Assembly: GCA_005223095.1 (NCBI GenBank) | Contig: NJBQ01000005.1 | Location: 1 to 59,484, forward strand | Length of the DNA: 59,484 nt | Direction: 5' to 3' | Source of the DNA: Candidatus Aerophobetes bacterium Ae_b3a | GTDB lineage: Bacteria; Aerophobota; Aerophobia; Aerophobales; AE-B3A | Shown here: positions 1 to 9,893 of the stretch, one piece after another | Position numbering within the stretch: position 1 is the stretch's first letter | Layout of the letters: each line of letters begins with the position of its first letter | Notes under the pieces: generated by a model | What the model was told of the DNA's origin: nothing | Databases searched by the model: none | The model's input: the letters and a program-made list of their open reading frames with translations, nothing else | Made by a program: the position numbers and the translations under genes

Positions 1-49
1 CTTACCCCCTATACACCTACCTATCAATTTCATAACTGTTTGTCTAAAA

Positions 50-1033
50 TCAAAGCTTCATATGGGGATCCAGGGCATCGCGTAAGCCATCACCAAGGAA
101 ATTAAAGGCAAACATGGTAATAGACAAGGCCAGAGCAGGAAATAGCACTAGATGTGGATAAGAACGCATTCCCTGGTATCCCTCAGAGATCATCATTCCC
201 CAGCTGGGAGTGGGAGGATTGACTCCTAATCCAATAAAACTTAGAAATGCCTCATATAGAATGTAAGTAGGAATAGTTAAAGTTTGACTAATAATACAGG
301 GGCCAATTATATTAGGAAGAATGTGACGGGATATAATTCGCAAGTTGCTTGCCCCCATTGCTCGAGCAGTTTCGATGAATTCTTTTTCCTTCAGGGAGAG
401 AGTCATCCCTCTTGCCAAACGAGCCATTCCCAGCCAGGAAGTTATTCCAATACCAATAAAAATGAAGAACATTCCTCCTAGAGCGTTATCAATACTACTT
501 AACATCCCTCCAAGCGTGCCCGGCTGGATGGAAGCAAAGGAGGATTTGAAATATACCATAAGTAAAATAATGAAGAGCAAGGTAGGAACACCGTAGGCAA
601 TATCGACCAGGCGCATCATATAATTGTCAACCTTACCGCCAGCATAGCCAGCAATAAGACCATAGGCAATTCCAATAACAAAACTCACCGTCGCCCCCAT
701 TAAGCCGACAGATAAGGATACTCGGGTTCCATAGATGATACGGCTAAGAAGGTCTCTTCCCATAAAATCAGCTCCCAGCCAGTATTCTTCTCCTGGTTTG
801 GCATAATTATTCCAGAAATTACCTTCATCATAGGCATAAGGAGCAACCAGAGGAGCAAAGATGGCTGTTATGCAGAGAATAATTACTATAACTCCACCGA
901 TTATTGCCATCCTATTTCTCATCAACCGATACAAGGCATCTTTCCAGAGGTTTGTTTCTTTTACTTTTGCCTTACTAGCTTCCTCTTTTTCTTTTACCCT
1001 TATCTTCATTCCTGTACCTTTATCCCTTTTCAT
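50..1033 (-). CDS. Peptide/nickel-type ABC transporter permease (OppC/DppC-like)
   Basis: 327 aa ORF; multiple TM segments; EFIETARAMGASNLRIISRHILPN permease motif; overlaps the next permease by 4 nt. Confidence 0.93.
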   Translation of the reverse strand: MKRDKGTGMKIRVKEKEEASKAKVKETNLWKDALYRLMRNRMAIIGGVIVIILCITAIFAPLVAPYAYDEGNFWNNYAKPGEEYWLGADFMGRDLLSRIIYGTRVSLSVGLMGATVSFVIGIAYGLIAGYAGGKVDNYMMRLVDIAYGVPTLLFIILLMVYFKSSFASIQPGTLGGMLSSIDNALGGMFFIFIGIGITSWLGMARLARGMTLSLKEKEFIETARAMGASNLRIISRHILPNIIGPCIISQTLTIPTYILYEAFLSFIGLGVNPPTPSWGMMISEGYQGMRSYPHLVLFPALALSITMFAFNFLGDGLRDALDPHMKL

Positions 1034-1977
1034 TCATACCTGATACGGGGATCTAAAAAACCATAAGTTATGTCCACCACCAGATTAGCAATAACAATAA
1101 GTGCTCCGAAAAAGAGAGTGATACCCATAATTACCGGGTAGTCTCTGTTCATCACACTGGTGACGAAATATTTTCCTATTCCTGGTATAGCAAAAATCTG
1201 CTCCACAATCATTGAACCGGTGATGATAATAGCAAATATAGGACCCAAAACAGTAGTCACGGGGATAAGTGCATTCTTTAAGGCATGATGTAGCATTACT
1301 ACACGTTCTGAGAGACCTTTAGCTCTTGCCGTTCGGATGTAGTCCTCCCGAATCACCTGCAGCATACTGGCCCGAGTCAGTCTGGCTATGATAGCCGAAT
1401 AGGCTGTCCCTAAAGTTATGGCTGGCAAAATCATATGGCTTATTCCCCCCCATCTGGCTATGGGCAACCAACCCAACTTCAAGCCAAATATCCACATTAA
1501 AAAGGGACCAAGAGCCATATTAGGGAGAGAAACTCCCAGTATAGCCAGCCACATACAGGTATAGTCAATAGCTGTATTTTGCTTCAGAGCTGCCAATATT
1601 CCCAAAGGAATGCCTAATGCGACAGCAATAAAAAAGGCAAACAATCCTAATTGAGCTGATATAGGAGCCTGCTGTCGGATGATATCATTTACTGTTCTAC
1701 TTCTGGAAGTAAAAGAGGGACCAAGGTCAAAATGGAGAATTCCTCCTAGATAGTTCAAATACTGTTTCCAGAAGGGCTCATCCAGGTTATAATATGCCTC
1801 CAGGTTAGCTATGATTTCGCTGGGCAGCTTTTTTTCTCGGTCAAATGGACCTCCCGGAATCATATGCATAAGAGTAAAAGTAATTAAAGAAAGTATTAGC
1901 AAAATAAGTATTGACCAAAAAATGCGCCTGATAATGTAAGCAAACATTACCTTCCTCTTATTAAAATAAAAAGACAC
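1030..1977 (-). CDS. Peptide/nickel-type ABC transporter permease (OppB/DppB-like)
   Basis: 315 aa; DYIRTARAKGLSERVVMLHHALKNALIPV motif; N-terminal OppB-type sequence. Confidence 0.93.
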   Translation of the reverse strand: MSFYFNKRKVMFAYIIRRIFWSILILLILSLITFTLMHMIPGGPFDREKKLPSEIIANLEAYYNLDEPFWKQYLNYLGGILHFDLGPSFTSRSRTVNDIIRQQAPISAQLGLFAFFIAVALGIPLGILAALKQNTAIDYTCMWLAILGVSLPNMALGPFLMWIFGLKLGWLPIARWGGISHMILPAITLGTAYSAIIARLTRASMLQVIREDYIRTARAKGLSERVVMLHHALKNALIPVTTVLGPIFAIIITGSMIVEQIFAIPGIGKYFVTSVMNRDYPVIMGITLFFGALIVIANLVVDITYGFLDPRIRYE

Positions 1978-1980
1978 ATA

Positions 1981-2009
1981 TAGCCCCTACTGCTGCACAG
2001 TAGAGGCTA
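1981..2009 (-). promoter_or_regulatory. Intercistronic hairpin between solute-binding protein and permease genes
   Basis: TAGCC-C-CTACTG / CAGTAG-A-GGCTA near-perfect inverted repeat just downstream of the SBP stop codon. Confidence 0.6.
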
Positions 2010-2041
2010 TATATTTGAAGACAAATCTTTACAACTCTAAT

Positions 2042-3673
2042 TTAGCCAGGTAAAATCTTCCAGTCCTTGACATGTTCACCACCCATAGGAGCATATGTCC
2101 TCTTGACGTTGGGTTTGGTTAAAGTAACCCAGGTGTACCAGTAGATAGGAGCGATGCCAGCGTCTGTATCACAGAGAATTCTCTCCGCCTTTTGGTACAT
2201 TCCTTTTCTTTTGGCAGGGTCAGATTCCCTAGCAGCTTCCTCCACCAACTTATCATATTCTGGATTGGAGAAATTGGCGTAATTCGACTCAGACTTTGAG
2301 TTAAATACGTCATTCAGCCAGTTATTGGCATCCGGGTAATCTGCGCACCAGCCCAAACGGTAAATTTGAGGAGCATCCTCAACGCAAGTCTTCAAATAGA
2401 CTTTCCACTCCTGGTTAGCCAGGTTCACCTTTATTTGGAGTACTTGCTGCCACATAAGTTGAATAACCTGGGCAATTTTCCGATGGCTTTCACTGGTATT
2501 AAACATTAGAGTAACAACAGGAAAGCCCTCTCCTCCAGGATAACCAGCCTGGGCAAGAAAGTCCCGCGCTTTTTCGACATTAAAGGGATGTCCAATTTCT
2601 TCAGCCGGGTCAACCCAGCCGAAGATTCCCGGGCAGGAAAAGGTGGTGGCCGGTTTCTGTTCTCCCTTAAGAACGGTGGCAATCAAAGTTTCCCGGTCAA
2701 TAGCCGAGGCAAAAGCTTTGCGCACCAGAGGATCATCAAAGGGAAATTTTTCATTGTTAAAGCCGTAGTAATAGGTACAGAGCCTGGGAGCGATACTAAG
2801 CTCCTTGCTTAATACAGGATCTGCCTTGAGTCTGTCCATATCCTCCAGGGGCACTTCTCTTAATGCATTCAGTTCTCCACCTTCATACAGAGCCAAAGCA
2901 GTAGACTGCTCTTCTATCATCACAGCGTAGATTTCATCAATCTGAACCTTATCTGCCTCATAGCAATCAGGATTTTTCACCATAACTAGATAGTCGTCAT
3001 GAACCCACTCTTTTAGCATGTAATGCCCATTGGTGACAATGTTTTCCGGCTCTGTCCATTTGTCACCCCATTTTTCGATAGCTTCTTTAGGTTGGGGTCT
3101 GGCTATCCACATACTGGCTATAGATGGGAAATATCCGGCAGCATGATTTAATTCGAAACGCACGATGTAGTCACCCACTGCCTTAACGCCTACTACACTA
3201 GCATCTTCCACCTGTCCTGTATTATAGTCCTGTGCTCCTTTAATGACATAAAGCACATAAGCGTAATCTGAGGCTGTAGCCGGATTAAGGGTCCTCTTTA
3301 CTCCGTATTCCACATCATAAGCTGTGACCGGCTTTCCATCAGTCCATTTGACATCATCTCGCATAATAAATGTCCAGACGAGTCCATTATCAGAAGCCAA
3401 CCAATCCTTGGCCAATTCAGGAATAACCTCCATTGTTTCATCATTGAAATCGGTTAGGCCAAGAAAAAGTTGCTCATCTACAAATACAGAGGTAGTATCG
3501 GTAGCCAGAGCAGGATCAAGGGTGGGCGGTTCGGTGCCTAAATTCCAGCGGAGCACTGTCTTTGCTCCAACAGGTAACGCCAGTATACTTATACACATTA
3601 GAGTAATTATACCCAGCACTACTGTGCCTTTTTTCATCACTAACCTCCTTTTGAATATACTTTTACCCTTCAA
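2042..3673 (-). CDS. Peptide ABC transporter substrate-binding protein (SBP family 5, OppA/DppA-like)
   Basis: 543 aa with signal-like N-terminus; LRWNLGTEPPTLDPALATDTTS and MRDDVKWTDGKPVTAYDVEYGVKR motifs. Confidence 0.93.
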   Translation of the reverse strand: MKGKSIFKRRLVMKKGTVVLGIITLMCISILALPVGAKTVLRWNLGTEPPTLDPALATDTTSVFVDEQLFLGLTDFNDETMEVIPELAKDWLASDNGLVWTFIMRDDVKWTDGKPVTAYDVEYGVKRTLNPATASDYAYVLYVIKGAQDYNTGQVEDASVVGVKAVGDYIVRFELNHAAGYFPSIASMWIARPQPKEAIEKWGDKWTEPENIVTNGHYMLKEWVHDDYLVMVKNPDCYEADKVQIDEIYAVMIEEQSTALALYEGGELNALREVPLEDMDRLKADPVLSKELSIAPRLCTYYYGFNNEKFPFDDPLVRKAFASAIDRETLIATVLKGEQKPATTFSCPGIFGWVDPAEEIGHPFNVEKARDFLAQAGYPGGEGFPVVTLMFNTSESHRKIAQVIQLMWQQVLQIKVNLANQEWKVYLKTCVEDAPQIYRLGWCADYPDANNWLNDVFNSKSESNYANFSNPEYDKLVEEAARESDPAKRKGMYQKAERILCDTDAGIAPIYWYTWVTLTKPNVKRTYAPMGGEHVKDWKILPG

Positions 3674-3767
3674 CCTTCAGTCCTTTTTAAACGCCTCACC
3701 TCCCTTCCTAATTTCTCTACTATTCTTTTTGACTTTTCTAATCTCTTTCTTACCGATTTTGTTATGT

Positions 3768-3796
3768 ATTATAGTAACGTTCAAAAAAAAAGTCAA
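3768..3796 (-). promoter_or_regulatory. Predicted sigma70 promoter for the opp-like operon
   Basis: Minus strand TTGACT - 17 nt - TATAAT. Confidence 0.6.
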
Positions 3797-3838
3797 ACAC
3801 GCGAAAATTCTGGCTAGCTCTCCTTAGTAGTTGAGGGT

Positions 3839-4116
3839 ATGAAGATAAGTGCTGTGCACCCTGAACACACCGAGGACAGTGTTGGCTGTGTCTTTGACTT
3901 TGATGGGATAAAAGTGTATATTTCGGGAGACACTAAGAATCACTAGAAGCTTAAGAAAGTGGCTTCTTTCTGTCCTATGGATTGTTTGCAGAAGTAGATG
4001 AAGATGCACAGAAGTTCGTCGATGCCTTGAAAAAACATAATGTGACGGTAGAATGTATGACTATGGACTTTAAGGGCTGTTACTTATACAACGGGCAGAG
4101 TCCCACCTCTTTTAGA
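3839..4116 (+). pseudogene. Decayed UlaG/MBL-fold metallohydrolase-like gene
   Basis: 3839-3946 encodes MKISAVHPEHTEDSVGCVFDFDGIKVYISGDTKNH*; 3961-4116 in another frame encodes GFFLSYGLFAEVDEDAQKFVDALKKHNVTVECMTMDFKG...*. Confidence 0.6.
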
Positions 4117-4162
4117 CGTGGATGAATGCAATGAATGAGATTAGTCCTTAAGGCAACTTAGG

Positions 4163-5395
4163 GTGAAAGGTAAAAAAATGACAGATGTGGAAAAAGGAAA
4201 GTTACTAAGAGAGAACTTACAAAAAAATGAAGGCGTTCTGCGTCTGGCTCCAGCCTGGGTTCCCAGGTCATTTTTAATCCCGGGTAGGCGATTAAAGCTG
4301 GATACAAGGGATATTTATGCTCTTGGTATTGATAGAGGAGGCATTGACGAGAGATGGCTTGCTTCTACCACTAATGCAGACAATGGGCCAGGAACGCCTG
4401 AGGATGAGGGTTTAAGCTATATTGTCATAGACGGCGAAAAGGTGGTTTTACTCAAGGAAGCTATTGAGTTAGAGGGTGACCTTATTTTGGGAAAGGAGAC
4501 TATGGGAAAATTTGGAGGCTGGAAAGTATTAACTAAGTTTTTTGACAATCTAGGCCCCATTCCTCATCACCTTCATCAAAGCGATGAGCAGGCAAAATTA
4601 GTAGGCAGAAAAGGAAAGCCAGAGGCCTATTATTTTCCCAGGCAGCTCAATTTTGTGAATAACGACTTTCCTTATACCTACTTTGGCTTTGCTCCAGGAA
4701 CGACAAAAAAGGATGTTAAGAGATGTTTGGAACGCTGGAATGAAGGTGATAATGGCATCTTAAACTATACGCAAGCCTATAAGCTGGAGCCAGGAACGGG
4801 TTGGTCAGTTCCCCCCTGCATTCTTCATGCTCCCGGTTCTTTAGTTACTTATGAAATTCAGGGCCCGAGTGATGTCTTTGCTATGTTTCAGTCAATGGTT
4901 GAGAACAGGCCCGTCCCCTGGGATTTACTGGTGCATGACGTAGCAGAGGATAAGCATTATGACCTTGATTTTATTGTTGAGCTCATTGACTGGCCAGCTA
5001 ATCTTGATGAGCATTTCAAAAAGAATCATTATCTTAAGCCGCTGCCGGTAGGTAATACAAAAGAGGAAGGATATCAGGAAATGTGGATCACTTATGGCGC
5101 AGGCGATATATTTAGCGCCAGGGAGTTAACCGTATTTCCGGATAGAAGTGTAACCATAAAAGATAATGGTGCTTATGGACTGGTTGTGATACAGGGACAT
5201 GGAAGTGTGGGTAAAATGCCGGTAGAATCTCCCTCCCTTATCAGGTATAATGAGCTTACCCATGATGAGCTCTTTGTCTCTAGTGAGGCGGCCAGAAGGG
5301 GAGTAAGAATTACTAACAAAGGCTATGAGAATCTGGTTATTTTGAAACACTTTGGCCCAGGAACAAACCCTGATGCTCCAGAAATTGGAAAATAG
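4163..5395 (+). CDS. Cupin / phosphomannose-isomerase-like sugar metabolism protein
   Basis: 410 aa; GPIPHHLHQSDEQAKLVGRKGKPEAYYFP and PPCILHAPGSLVTYEIQGPSDVFAMFQS cupin-like motifs. Confidence 0.6.
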   Translation: MKGKKMTDVEKGKLLRENLQKNEGVLRLAPAWVPRSFLIPGRRLKLDTRDIYALGIDRGGIDERWLASTTNADNGPGTPEDEGLSYIVIDGEKVVLLKEAIELEGDLILGKETMGKFGGWKVLTKFFDNLGPIPHHLHQSDEQAKLVGRKGKPEAYYFPRQLNFVNNDFPYTYFGFAPGTTKKDVKRCLERWNEGDNGILNYTQAYKLEPGTGWSVPPCILHAPGSLVTYEIQGPSDVFAMFQSMVENRPVPWDLLVHDVAEDKHYDLDFIVELIDWPANLDEHFKKNHYLKPLPVGNTKEEGYQEMWITYGAGDIFSARELTVFPDRSVTIKDNGAYGLVVIQGHGSVGKMPVESPSLIRYNELTHDELFVSSEAARRGVRITNKGYENLVILKHFGPGTNPDAPEIGK

Positions 5396-5481
5396 GCGTC
5401 TTTATCCCTACTATTTTGGTCTATTTTTGCCTGAGCTCCTAAAAGTAAACACCAATTTTCTGGCTGTTCCTTTACCGATCT

Positions 5482-6960
5482 TTATTTTCTTAGTATATCA
5501 AGGGCTTTTTCTCCTCCAATCATTCTCTGGTAAAAGCCGATTACTCTTCTCAGGCAGTCCTCATTACCGCTCAAATCTATTTTTTGTTTAGAACCAGGAG
5601 GAGTCCAGAGAGAAAAGTCCTCAAATATTTGTTTTATTTTATTTTCAATCTGTCCTTTGTCTTGCCTTCGAGCACCCATCAGCAATTCAGGGATAGTAGG
5701 ATTAGCATCAGTGAAGCGATAAGTTGCTTCCAGGTCATCTTTGCCCAAATAGCTATCTCCATCCCGCTTTATGGCAGTTAGATATCTGAAAACAGTAGCC
5801 AGGGCAAAGGCTAGTTTATCTTTGAATTCTTCAGAAGCAGTAGTATAATGTTTGGAGATAATGGTAGGAGCAATTCTTTCTCTTAATTTCAGAGTATGAT
5901 TGATGTTAACTCTGACTGGGTCATCTTCTAATTCGCTGATTCTTTTTACAAAGCTGAGGGCATATTTTGCTGCATTTTCGCCCTGGATGGGTATGTCTTT
6001 TTCCACAATTCGAGCATTGCCGCAGACCACTGTCCGTAAGTACTCTTTAATGACAGGATCATTTGCTGCCGCATTTATTTTTCTGTATGCAGATAACTGT
6101 GCCAAATGAGTTATAAAAGGAATATGAACCGAGTTAAGTAATCTTAATTTCCAGTTATGGTAAGAGTTAATACTACCTCTGGTAACAATTACTCCCGCAT
6201 GGGTGAGTTCAGAAAAAGGCACCCTCAATTTTCCCTTGGCATCTCTAATCACCAATGACCATTGTTCCGGCATCTTTTCGGTATAAGTAATCAAGTGGTC
6301 TTCTTTGCCAATTCTCTTTTTAGCTTCTTCCTTTATTGCCTCAGGAACAGCAGCGGGGTCTGGCACTACTCTGTCTCCCATCTCGTCCAGGAAATCAACC
6401 TTATTTTCCAGCCAGGATAAATAAGGGCTACTTCCTTTTTCTCTGGCATATTCCTTCTGGATATCTCTCACAATTTCACCATTACCTTTGAGGTTATCGG
6501 TATCCATCACCGAAATGATGCTTTTTGGGCCATGCTCGCCAAAGTAAGCAGATAGAGTTTCCGCCAGGATATCCATGCCAATCTCTCCTTTTTTTATACC
6601 TGCTTCGGTAACTCCTACCAGAATTAGGTCTAAATTATTTTTGACCTGCTCGAGGAATTGTTCCTTTCCTTCCCTTGTGGATAAAGCACTGGCGCCTACC
6701 ACACTTTCTATTAATTTTATACCCGTTATTCCCCCCACCTTGAACGTAACCACATGGTATAATCCGCCCTGTTGACTGAGTGCTTCAGCTTTTGAGCTGT
6801 GTCTTGGTTGGCCAATAAAGATTCCACCTTTATACTTACCCATTTTGATTAAATCATGGACATACTCATGAGTTAAAGCTCTTTGCAATCCACCAGCACC
6901 AATAGCCAGTATTTTAACTTCTAAGGAAGGTTTCTTCCTGGTTAAGAGTGGCAGGCTCAT
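5482..6960 (-). CDS. Mannitol dehydrogenase / tagaturonate reductase (UxaB)-like oxidoreductase
   Basis: 492 aa; IGAGGLQRALTHEYV nucleotide-binding start; KLRLLNSVHIPFITHLAQLSAY and NDPVIKEYLRTVV C-terminal family motifs. Confidence 0.72.
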   Translation of the reverse strand: MSLPLLTRKKPSLEVKILAIGAGGLQRALTHEYVHDLIKMGKYKGGIFIGQPRHSSKAEALSQQGGLYHVVTFKVGGITGIKLIESVVGASALSTREGKEQFLEQVKNNLDLILVGVTEAGIKKGEIGMDILAETLSAYFGEHGPKSIISVMDTDNLKGNGEIVRDIQKEYAREKGSSPYLSWLENKVDFLDEMGDRVVPDPAAVPEAIKEEAKKRIGKEDHLITYTEKMPEQWSLVIRDAKGKLRVPFSELTHAGVIVTRGSINSYHNWKLRLLNSVHIPFITHLAQLSAYRKINAAANDPVIKEYLRTVVCGNARIVEKDIPIQGENAAKYALSFVKRISELEDDPVRVNINHTLKLRERIAPTIISKHYTTASEEFKDKLAFALATVFRYLTAIKRDGDSYLGKDDLEATYRFTDANPTIPELLMGARRQDKGQIENKIKQIFEDFSLWTPPGSKQKIDLSGNEDCLRRVIGFYQRMIGGEKALDILRK

Positions 6961-7988
6961 TTATCTTCCTCTTCCATTATCAGGAGTCTTCCTTGCGGAT
7001 CAAACCTCTCGTACATTGCTTTTCTTAATGGCTGTCTTTCTCTGTACGATGTCCTATGGTCATAGTTTAGCTCTTGCCAGGGAGGCTTAGAGGGAAGAGC
7101 CTGGTCAAATTCTGCCATAAGCTCCTTCTGATAACTACCGGCAAAGGTTTTCTCAAAAAATCTAGGCAGTGCTTCTTCTACCAATCTTTTCCAGGATTGG
7201 GTTTCTTTACCAGGAATAATAGGACAAAAAAGTGCGCCATTTGCCTCAGCTGCTCTTCTGTCTCCTGGGGCATCGCCTAACATCAGCATTTCATCGGATT
7301 TATATTTACCCCTGGCAGCTATTCTGATGTGCTCTTCTTTCTTACCCATTTCTTGTCCGGCAATGACTCTTACATAATTGTTTAGATTGTGTTCCTTCCA
7401 TTCTCTACCTAATGCCTCATAAGGTGTTTGCGAAACTACTATAAGGTCAGCATTTTCAGAGGCTAGTGCCAGAGCTTCCCTTACATGGTGGAAGGGAGGA
7501 ATATTCTTAATTTTGGCAGCTACAGTTGAATTTACTGCTTTACTCCAGGTCAGAAGTTTGGATAAGGAACTCTCCCTTCTTTCTTGCACATATTCTTCCA
7601 GGGTAGGATTACCCAAGGATATATCCTTGTATTTTTTAATATAGGCATCCAGGGTAGTTGTATCGGGAAGAGTAATTCCTTGTTCCATTATCACTTGCTT
7701 TATCTCTGGTATTTCGGTGAGAAAACGGTATATGTGCTGCAAGGCAATAAAGCGATTGCATCCTCGCGTCCTGGAGAAGAGGTTAACAAATTCGGCCACC
7801 TCACGCAGATAGGATTCAATACCCCATAGCTGATGAAATTCCATAATCTTTGCATGAAAAACTACAATTTGCTTGGGATTCATAGAATCAAATACACAGC
7901 CATCCGAATCGATGGCAATAAGAAATTTCTTTTTTCTGGGGAAGTTTTTTAGTCTTTCTGTTGCCGCATTCAATTCCTCTCTATTCAT
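6957..7988 (-). CDS. HAD-superfamily hydrolase
   Basis: IAIDSDGCVFDSM motif I, VVSQTPYEALGREW, KSDEMLMLGDAPGDRRAAEANGALFCPI motif IV; ATGA overlap with the downstream gene. Confidence 0.8.
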   Translation of the reverse strand: MNREELNAATERLKNFPRKKKFLIAIDSDGCVFDSMNPKQIVVFHAKIMEFHQLWGIESYLREVAEFVNLFSRTRGCNRFIALQHIYRFLTEIPEIKQVIMEQGITLPDTTTLDAYIKKYKDISLGNPTLEEYVQERRESSLSKLLTWSKAVNSTVAAKIKNIPPFHHVREALALASENADLIVVSQTPYEALGREWKEHNLNNYVRVIAGQEMGKKEEHIRIAARGKYKSDEMLMLGDAPGDRRAAEANGALFCPIIPGKETQSWKRLVEEALPRFFEKTFAGSYQKELMAEFDQALPSKPPWQELNYDHRTSYRERQPLRKAMYERFDPQGRLLIMEEEDK

Positions 7989-8053
7989 TTACCTCTCCTT
8001 TTCTCTTGTATGTGCGATATTATAACTTTTCTTAATTCTTGCGTCAAGAAATA

Positions 8054-8234
8054 CCGAAGGACAATTTCTTCCGTCGCTGTATAGTAGCCTTTCATTATTT
8101 CTACTCAGCTTCTCGTTTCGGGAAAGAGGTGAAACTCCTCGCTTCGCTCCTCAGACAACACCTCTTTCTTCTTCCTCAACTCGAAGCTTCGTTAAGGTTG
8201 CTCCTATAAGGCTTCTTCAGAAAATGTCCTTCGG
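8054..8234 (-). repeat. CCGAAGGACA element with core A, copy 1
   Basis: 181 bp; termini CCGAAGGACAATTTCT ... AGAAAATGTCCTTCGG are inverted with one mismatch; reverse complement matches 27774-27952 and 42868-43047. Confidence 0.9.
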
Positions 8235-8273
8235 TAGACCATATAATTTCTTAGTTCATCAAGAAAGAAGCCC

Positions 8274-8302
8274 TTGACTGGTTAATGTTAAACTAATAAT
8301 AT
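8274..8302 (+). promoter_or_regulatory. Predicted promoter for 6PGDH gene
   Basis: TTGACT - 17 nt - TAATAT. Confidence 0.5.
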
Positions 8303-8364
8303 ATTAACTGCTCTTAACAGAAGGAGATTTTTTTTGACAAATAAAAATTGAGGGAGAATTTAGT

Positions 8365-9801
8365 ATGAAAAAGTGTAGTATAGGACTGATAGGTTTAGCA
8401 GTGATGGGTAAGAATCTAGTTCTCAACATGGAGATGCACGGGTATTCGGTGGCGGTTTTTAATAGAACCGTGCAAAAAGTAGATACCTTCTTAAAAGAAG
8501 AAGCCAGAGAAAGGAATATAGTGGGAACTCACACTATAGAGGAATTGGTCGAAGCTCTCGAGGTTCCCAGGAAGATAATACTGATGGTCAAAGCGGGCAA
8601 ACCGGTGGATGATTTTATCGATAAACTTCTGCCTTATCTGAAAAGCGGTGATTTAATCATTGACGCTGGTAATTCCTTTTTTCAGGATACTATAGGACGG
8701 AGTAACTACCTGGCCGAAAAAAATATTCTTTATATTGGTACTGGAGTTAGCGGCGGGGAAGAGGGGGCTTTGAAGGGTCCTGCTATTATGCCGGGCGGGC
8801 AATTAGAGGCTTACAAGCTGGTAGAACCAATCTTTACTGACATAGCTGCTCAGGTAAATGGTGTTCCCTGCTGTGCTTATATTAGCTCTGATGGCGCTGG
8901 TCATTATGTTAAGATGACTCACAACGGTATCGAATATGGTGATATGCAGCTCATTTCCGAGGCGTATAGTTTGATGAAGAATATTCTGGGTATGGATGCC
9001 AAGGAGATGGGACAAACTTTCAGTGCATGGAATCAAGGTAAACTTGATTCATATTTAATTGAGATAACCGCTGATATCTTTACCAAAATAGATACTACCG
9101 GAAATCCTTTAGTAGAGATGGTTCTTGATGAGGCGGCTCAAAAGGGTACTGGTAAATGGACCAGTCAATCAGCCCTGGATTTAGGAGTACCTGCATCGAC
9201 CATTGCCGAGGCTGTATTTGCCCGATGCATTTCAGCTATTAAAGAAGAGCGAGTTAAGGCAGGAAAAGTACTAAAGGGCCCTGGCAAAAAATACCAGGGT
9301 GACAAAGAGGATTTGCTGGAAGCAATTAAAGAGGCACTCTATGCCGCTAAAATCTGTTCTTACGCCCAGGGTTTTTCCCTGATGAAAGAAGCTGCTAGAG
9401 AATATAAGTGGGAGCTTGACCTGGGTAGAATTAGTATGCTCTGGCGGGGCGGTTGTATTATTCGGGCTAAATTTCTAAAAAAGATCAACGAAGCTTTTAA
9501 ACGAAACCCGCACTTGCCTAATTTACTATTAGACCCTTACTTTAAAGAAGCAATCGAGAAAGTTCAGGATAAGTGGCGCAAAGTTGTCATTACAGCAACT
9601 GATTTGGGCATACCAGTACCTGGTTTTAGTTCAGCCCTGGCTTATTTTGACAGCTATCGAAGTTCTCGATTGCCAGCAAACCTCATTCAGGCACAAAGAG
9701 ACTATTTTGGAGCGCACACCTATGAAAGAGTAGATAAGAAGGGCATATTTCATACGGAATGGATGCTAAAAGACCGCCCAGAAGTAAGAATAGATAAGTA
9801 A
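8365..9801 (+). CDS. gnd: 6-phosphogluconate dehydrogenase, decarboxylating
   Basis: GLIGLAVMGKNLVLNMEMHGYSVAVFNRT; GTGVSGGEEGALKGPAIMPGG; YVKMTHNGIEYGDMQLISEAY. Confidence 0.96.
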   Translation: MKKCSIGLIGLAVMGKNLVLNMEMHGYSVAVFNRTVQKVDTFLKEEARERNIVGTHTIEELVEALEVPRKIILMVKAGKPVDDFIDKLLPYLKSGDLIIDAGNSFFQDTIGRSNYLAEKNILYIGTGVSGGEEGALKGPAIMPGGQLEAYKLVEPIFTDIAAQVNGVPCCAYISSDGAGHYVKMTHNGIEYGDMQLISEAYSLMKNILGMDAKEMGQTFSAWNQGKLDSYLIEITADIFTKIDTTGNPLVEMVLDEAAQKGTGKWTSQSALDLGVPASTIAEAVFARCISAIKEERVKAGKVLKGPGKKYQGDKEDLLEAIKEALYAAKICSYAQGFSLMKEAAREYKWELDLGRISMLWRGGCIIRAKFLKKINEAFKRNPHLPNLLLDPYFKEAIEKVQDKWRKVVITATDLGIPVPGFSSALAYFDSYRSSRLPANLIQAQRDYFGAHTYERVDKKGIFHTEWMLKDRPEVRIDK

Positions 9802-9851
9802 TAAATAAAATGATGTAAGGTGGACTTGATTTAAGGTATGTGATGTGGTTT

Positions 9852-9867
9852 CCTCAGGACCTTGAGG
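9852..9867. terminator. Short hairpin between convergent genes
   Basis: CCTCAGGACCTTGAGG inverted repeat followed by TTTTCCT. Confidence 0.35.
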
Positions 9868-9893
9868 TTTTCCTCTTAATTAATTTACTTTCT

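Noticed and set aside
3324-3827. 167-aa plus-strand ORF antisense to the oppA-like gene
   Set aside because: Mirror ORF of a well-supported CDS, low-complexity hydrophobic tail, no recognisable domain.
9852-9867. Further copy of the GTCCTGAGG repeat end
   Set aside because: Reverse strand reads GGTCCTGAGG but lacks the GAAGAAATT flank and TTGAC; kept only as a weak terminator hairpin.
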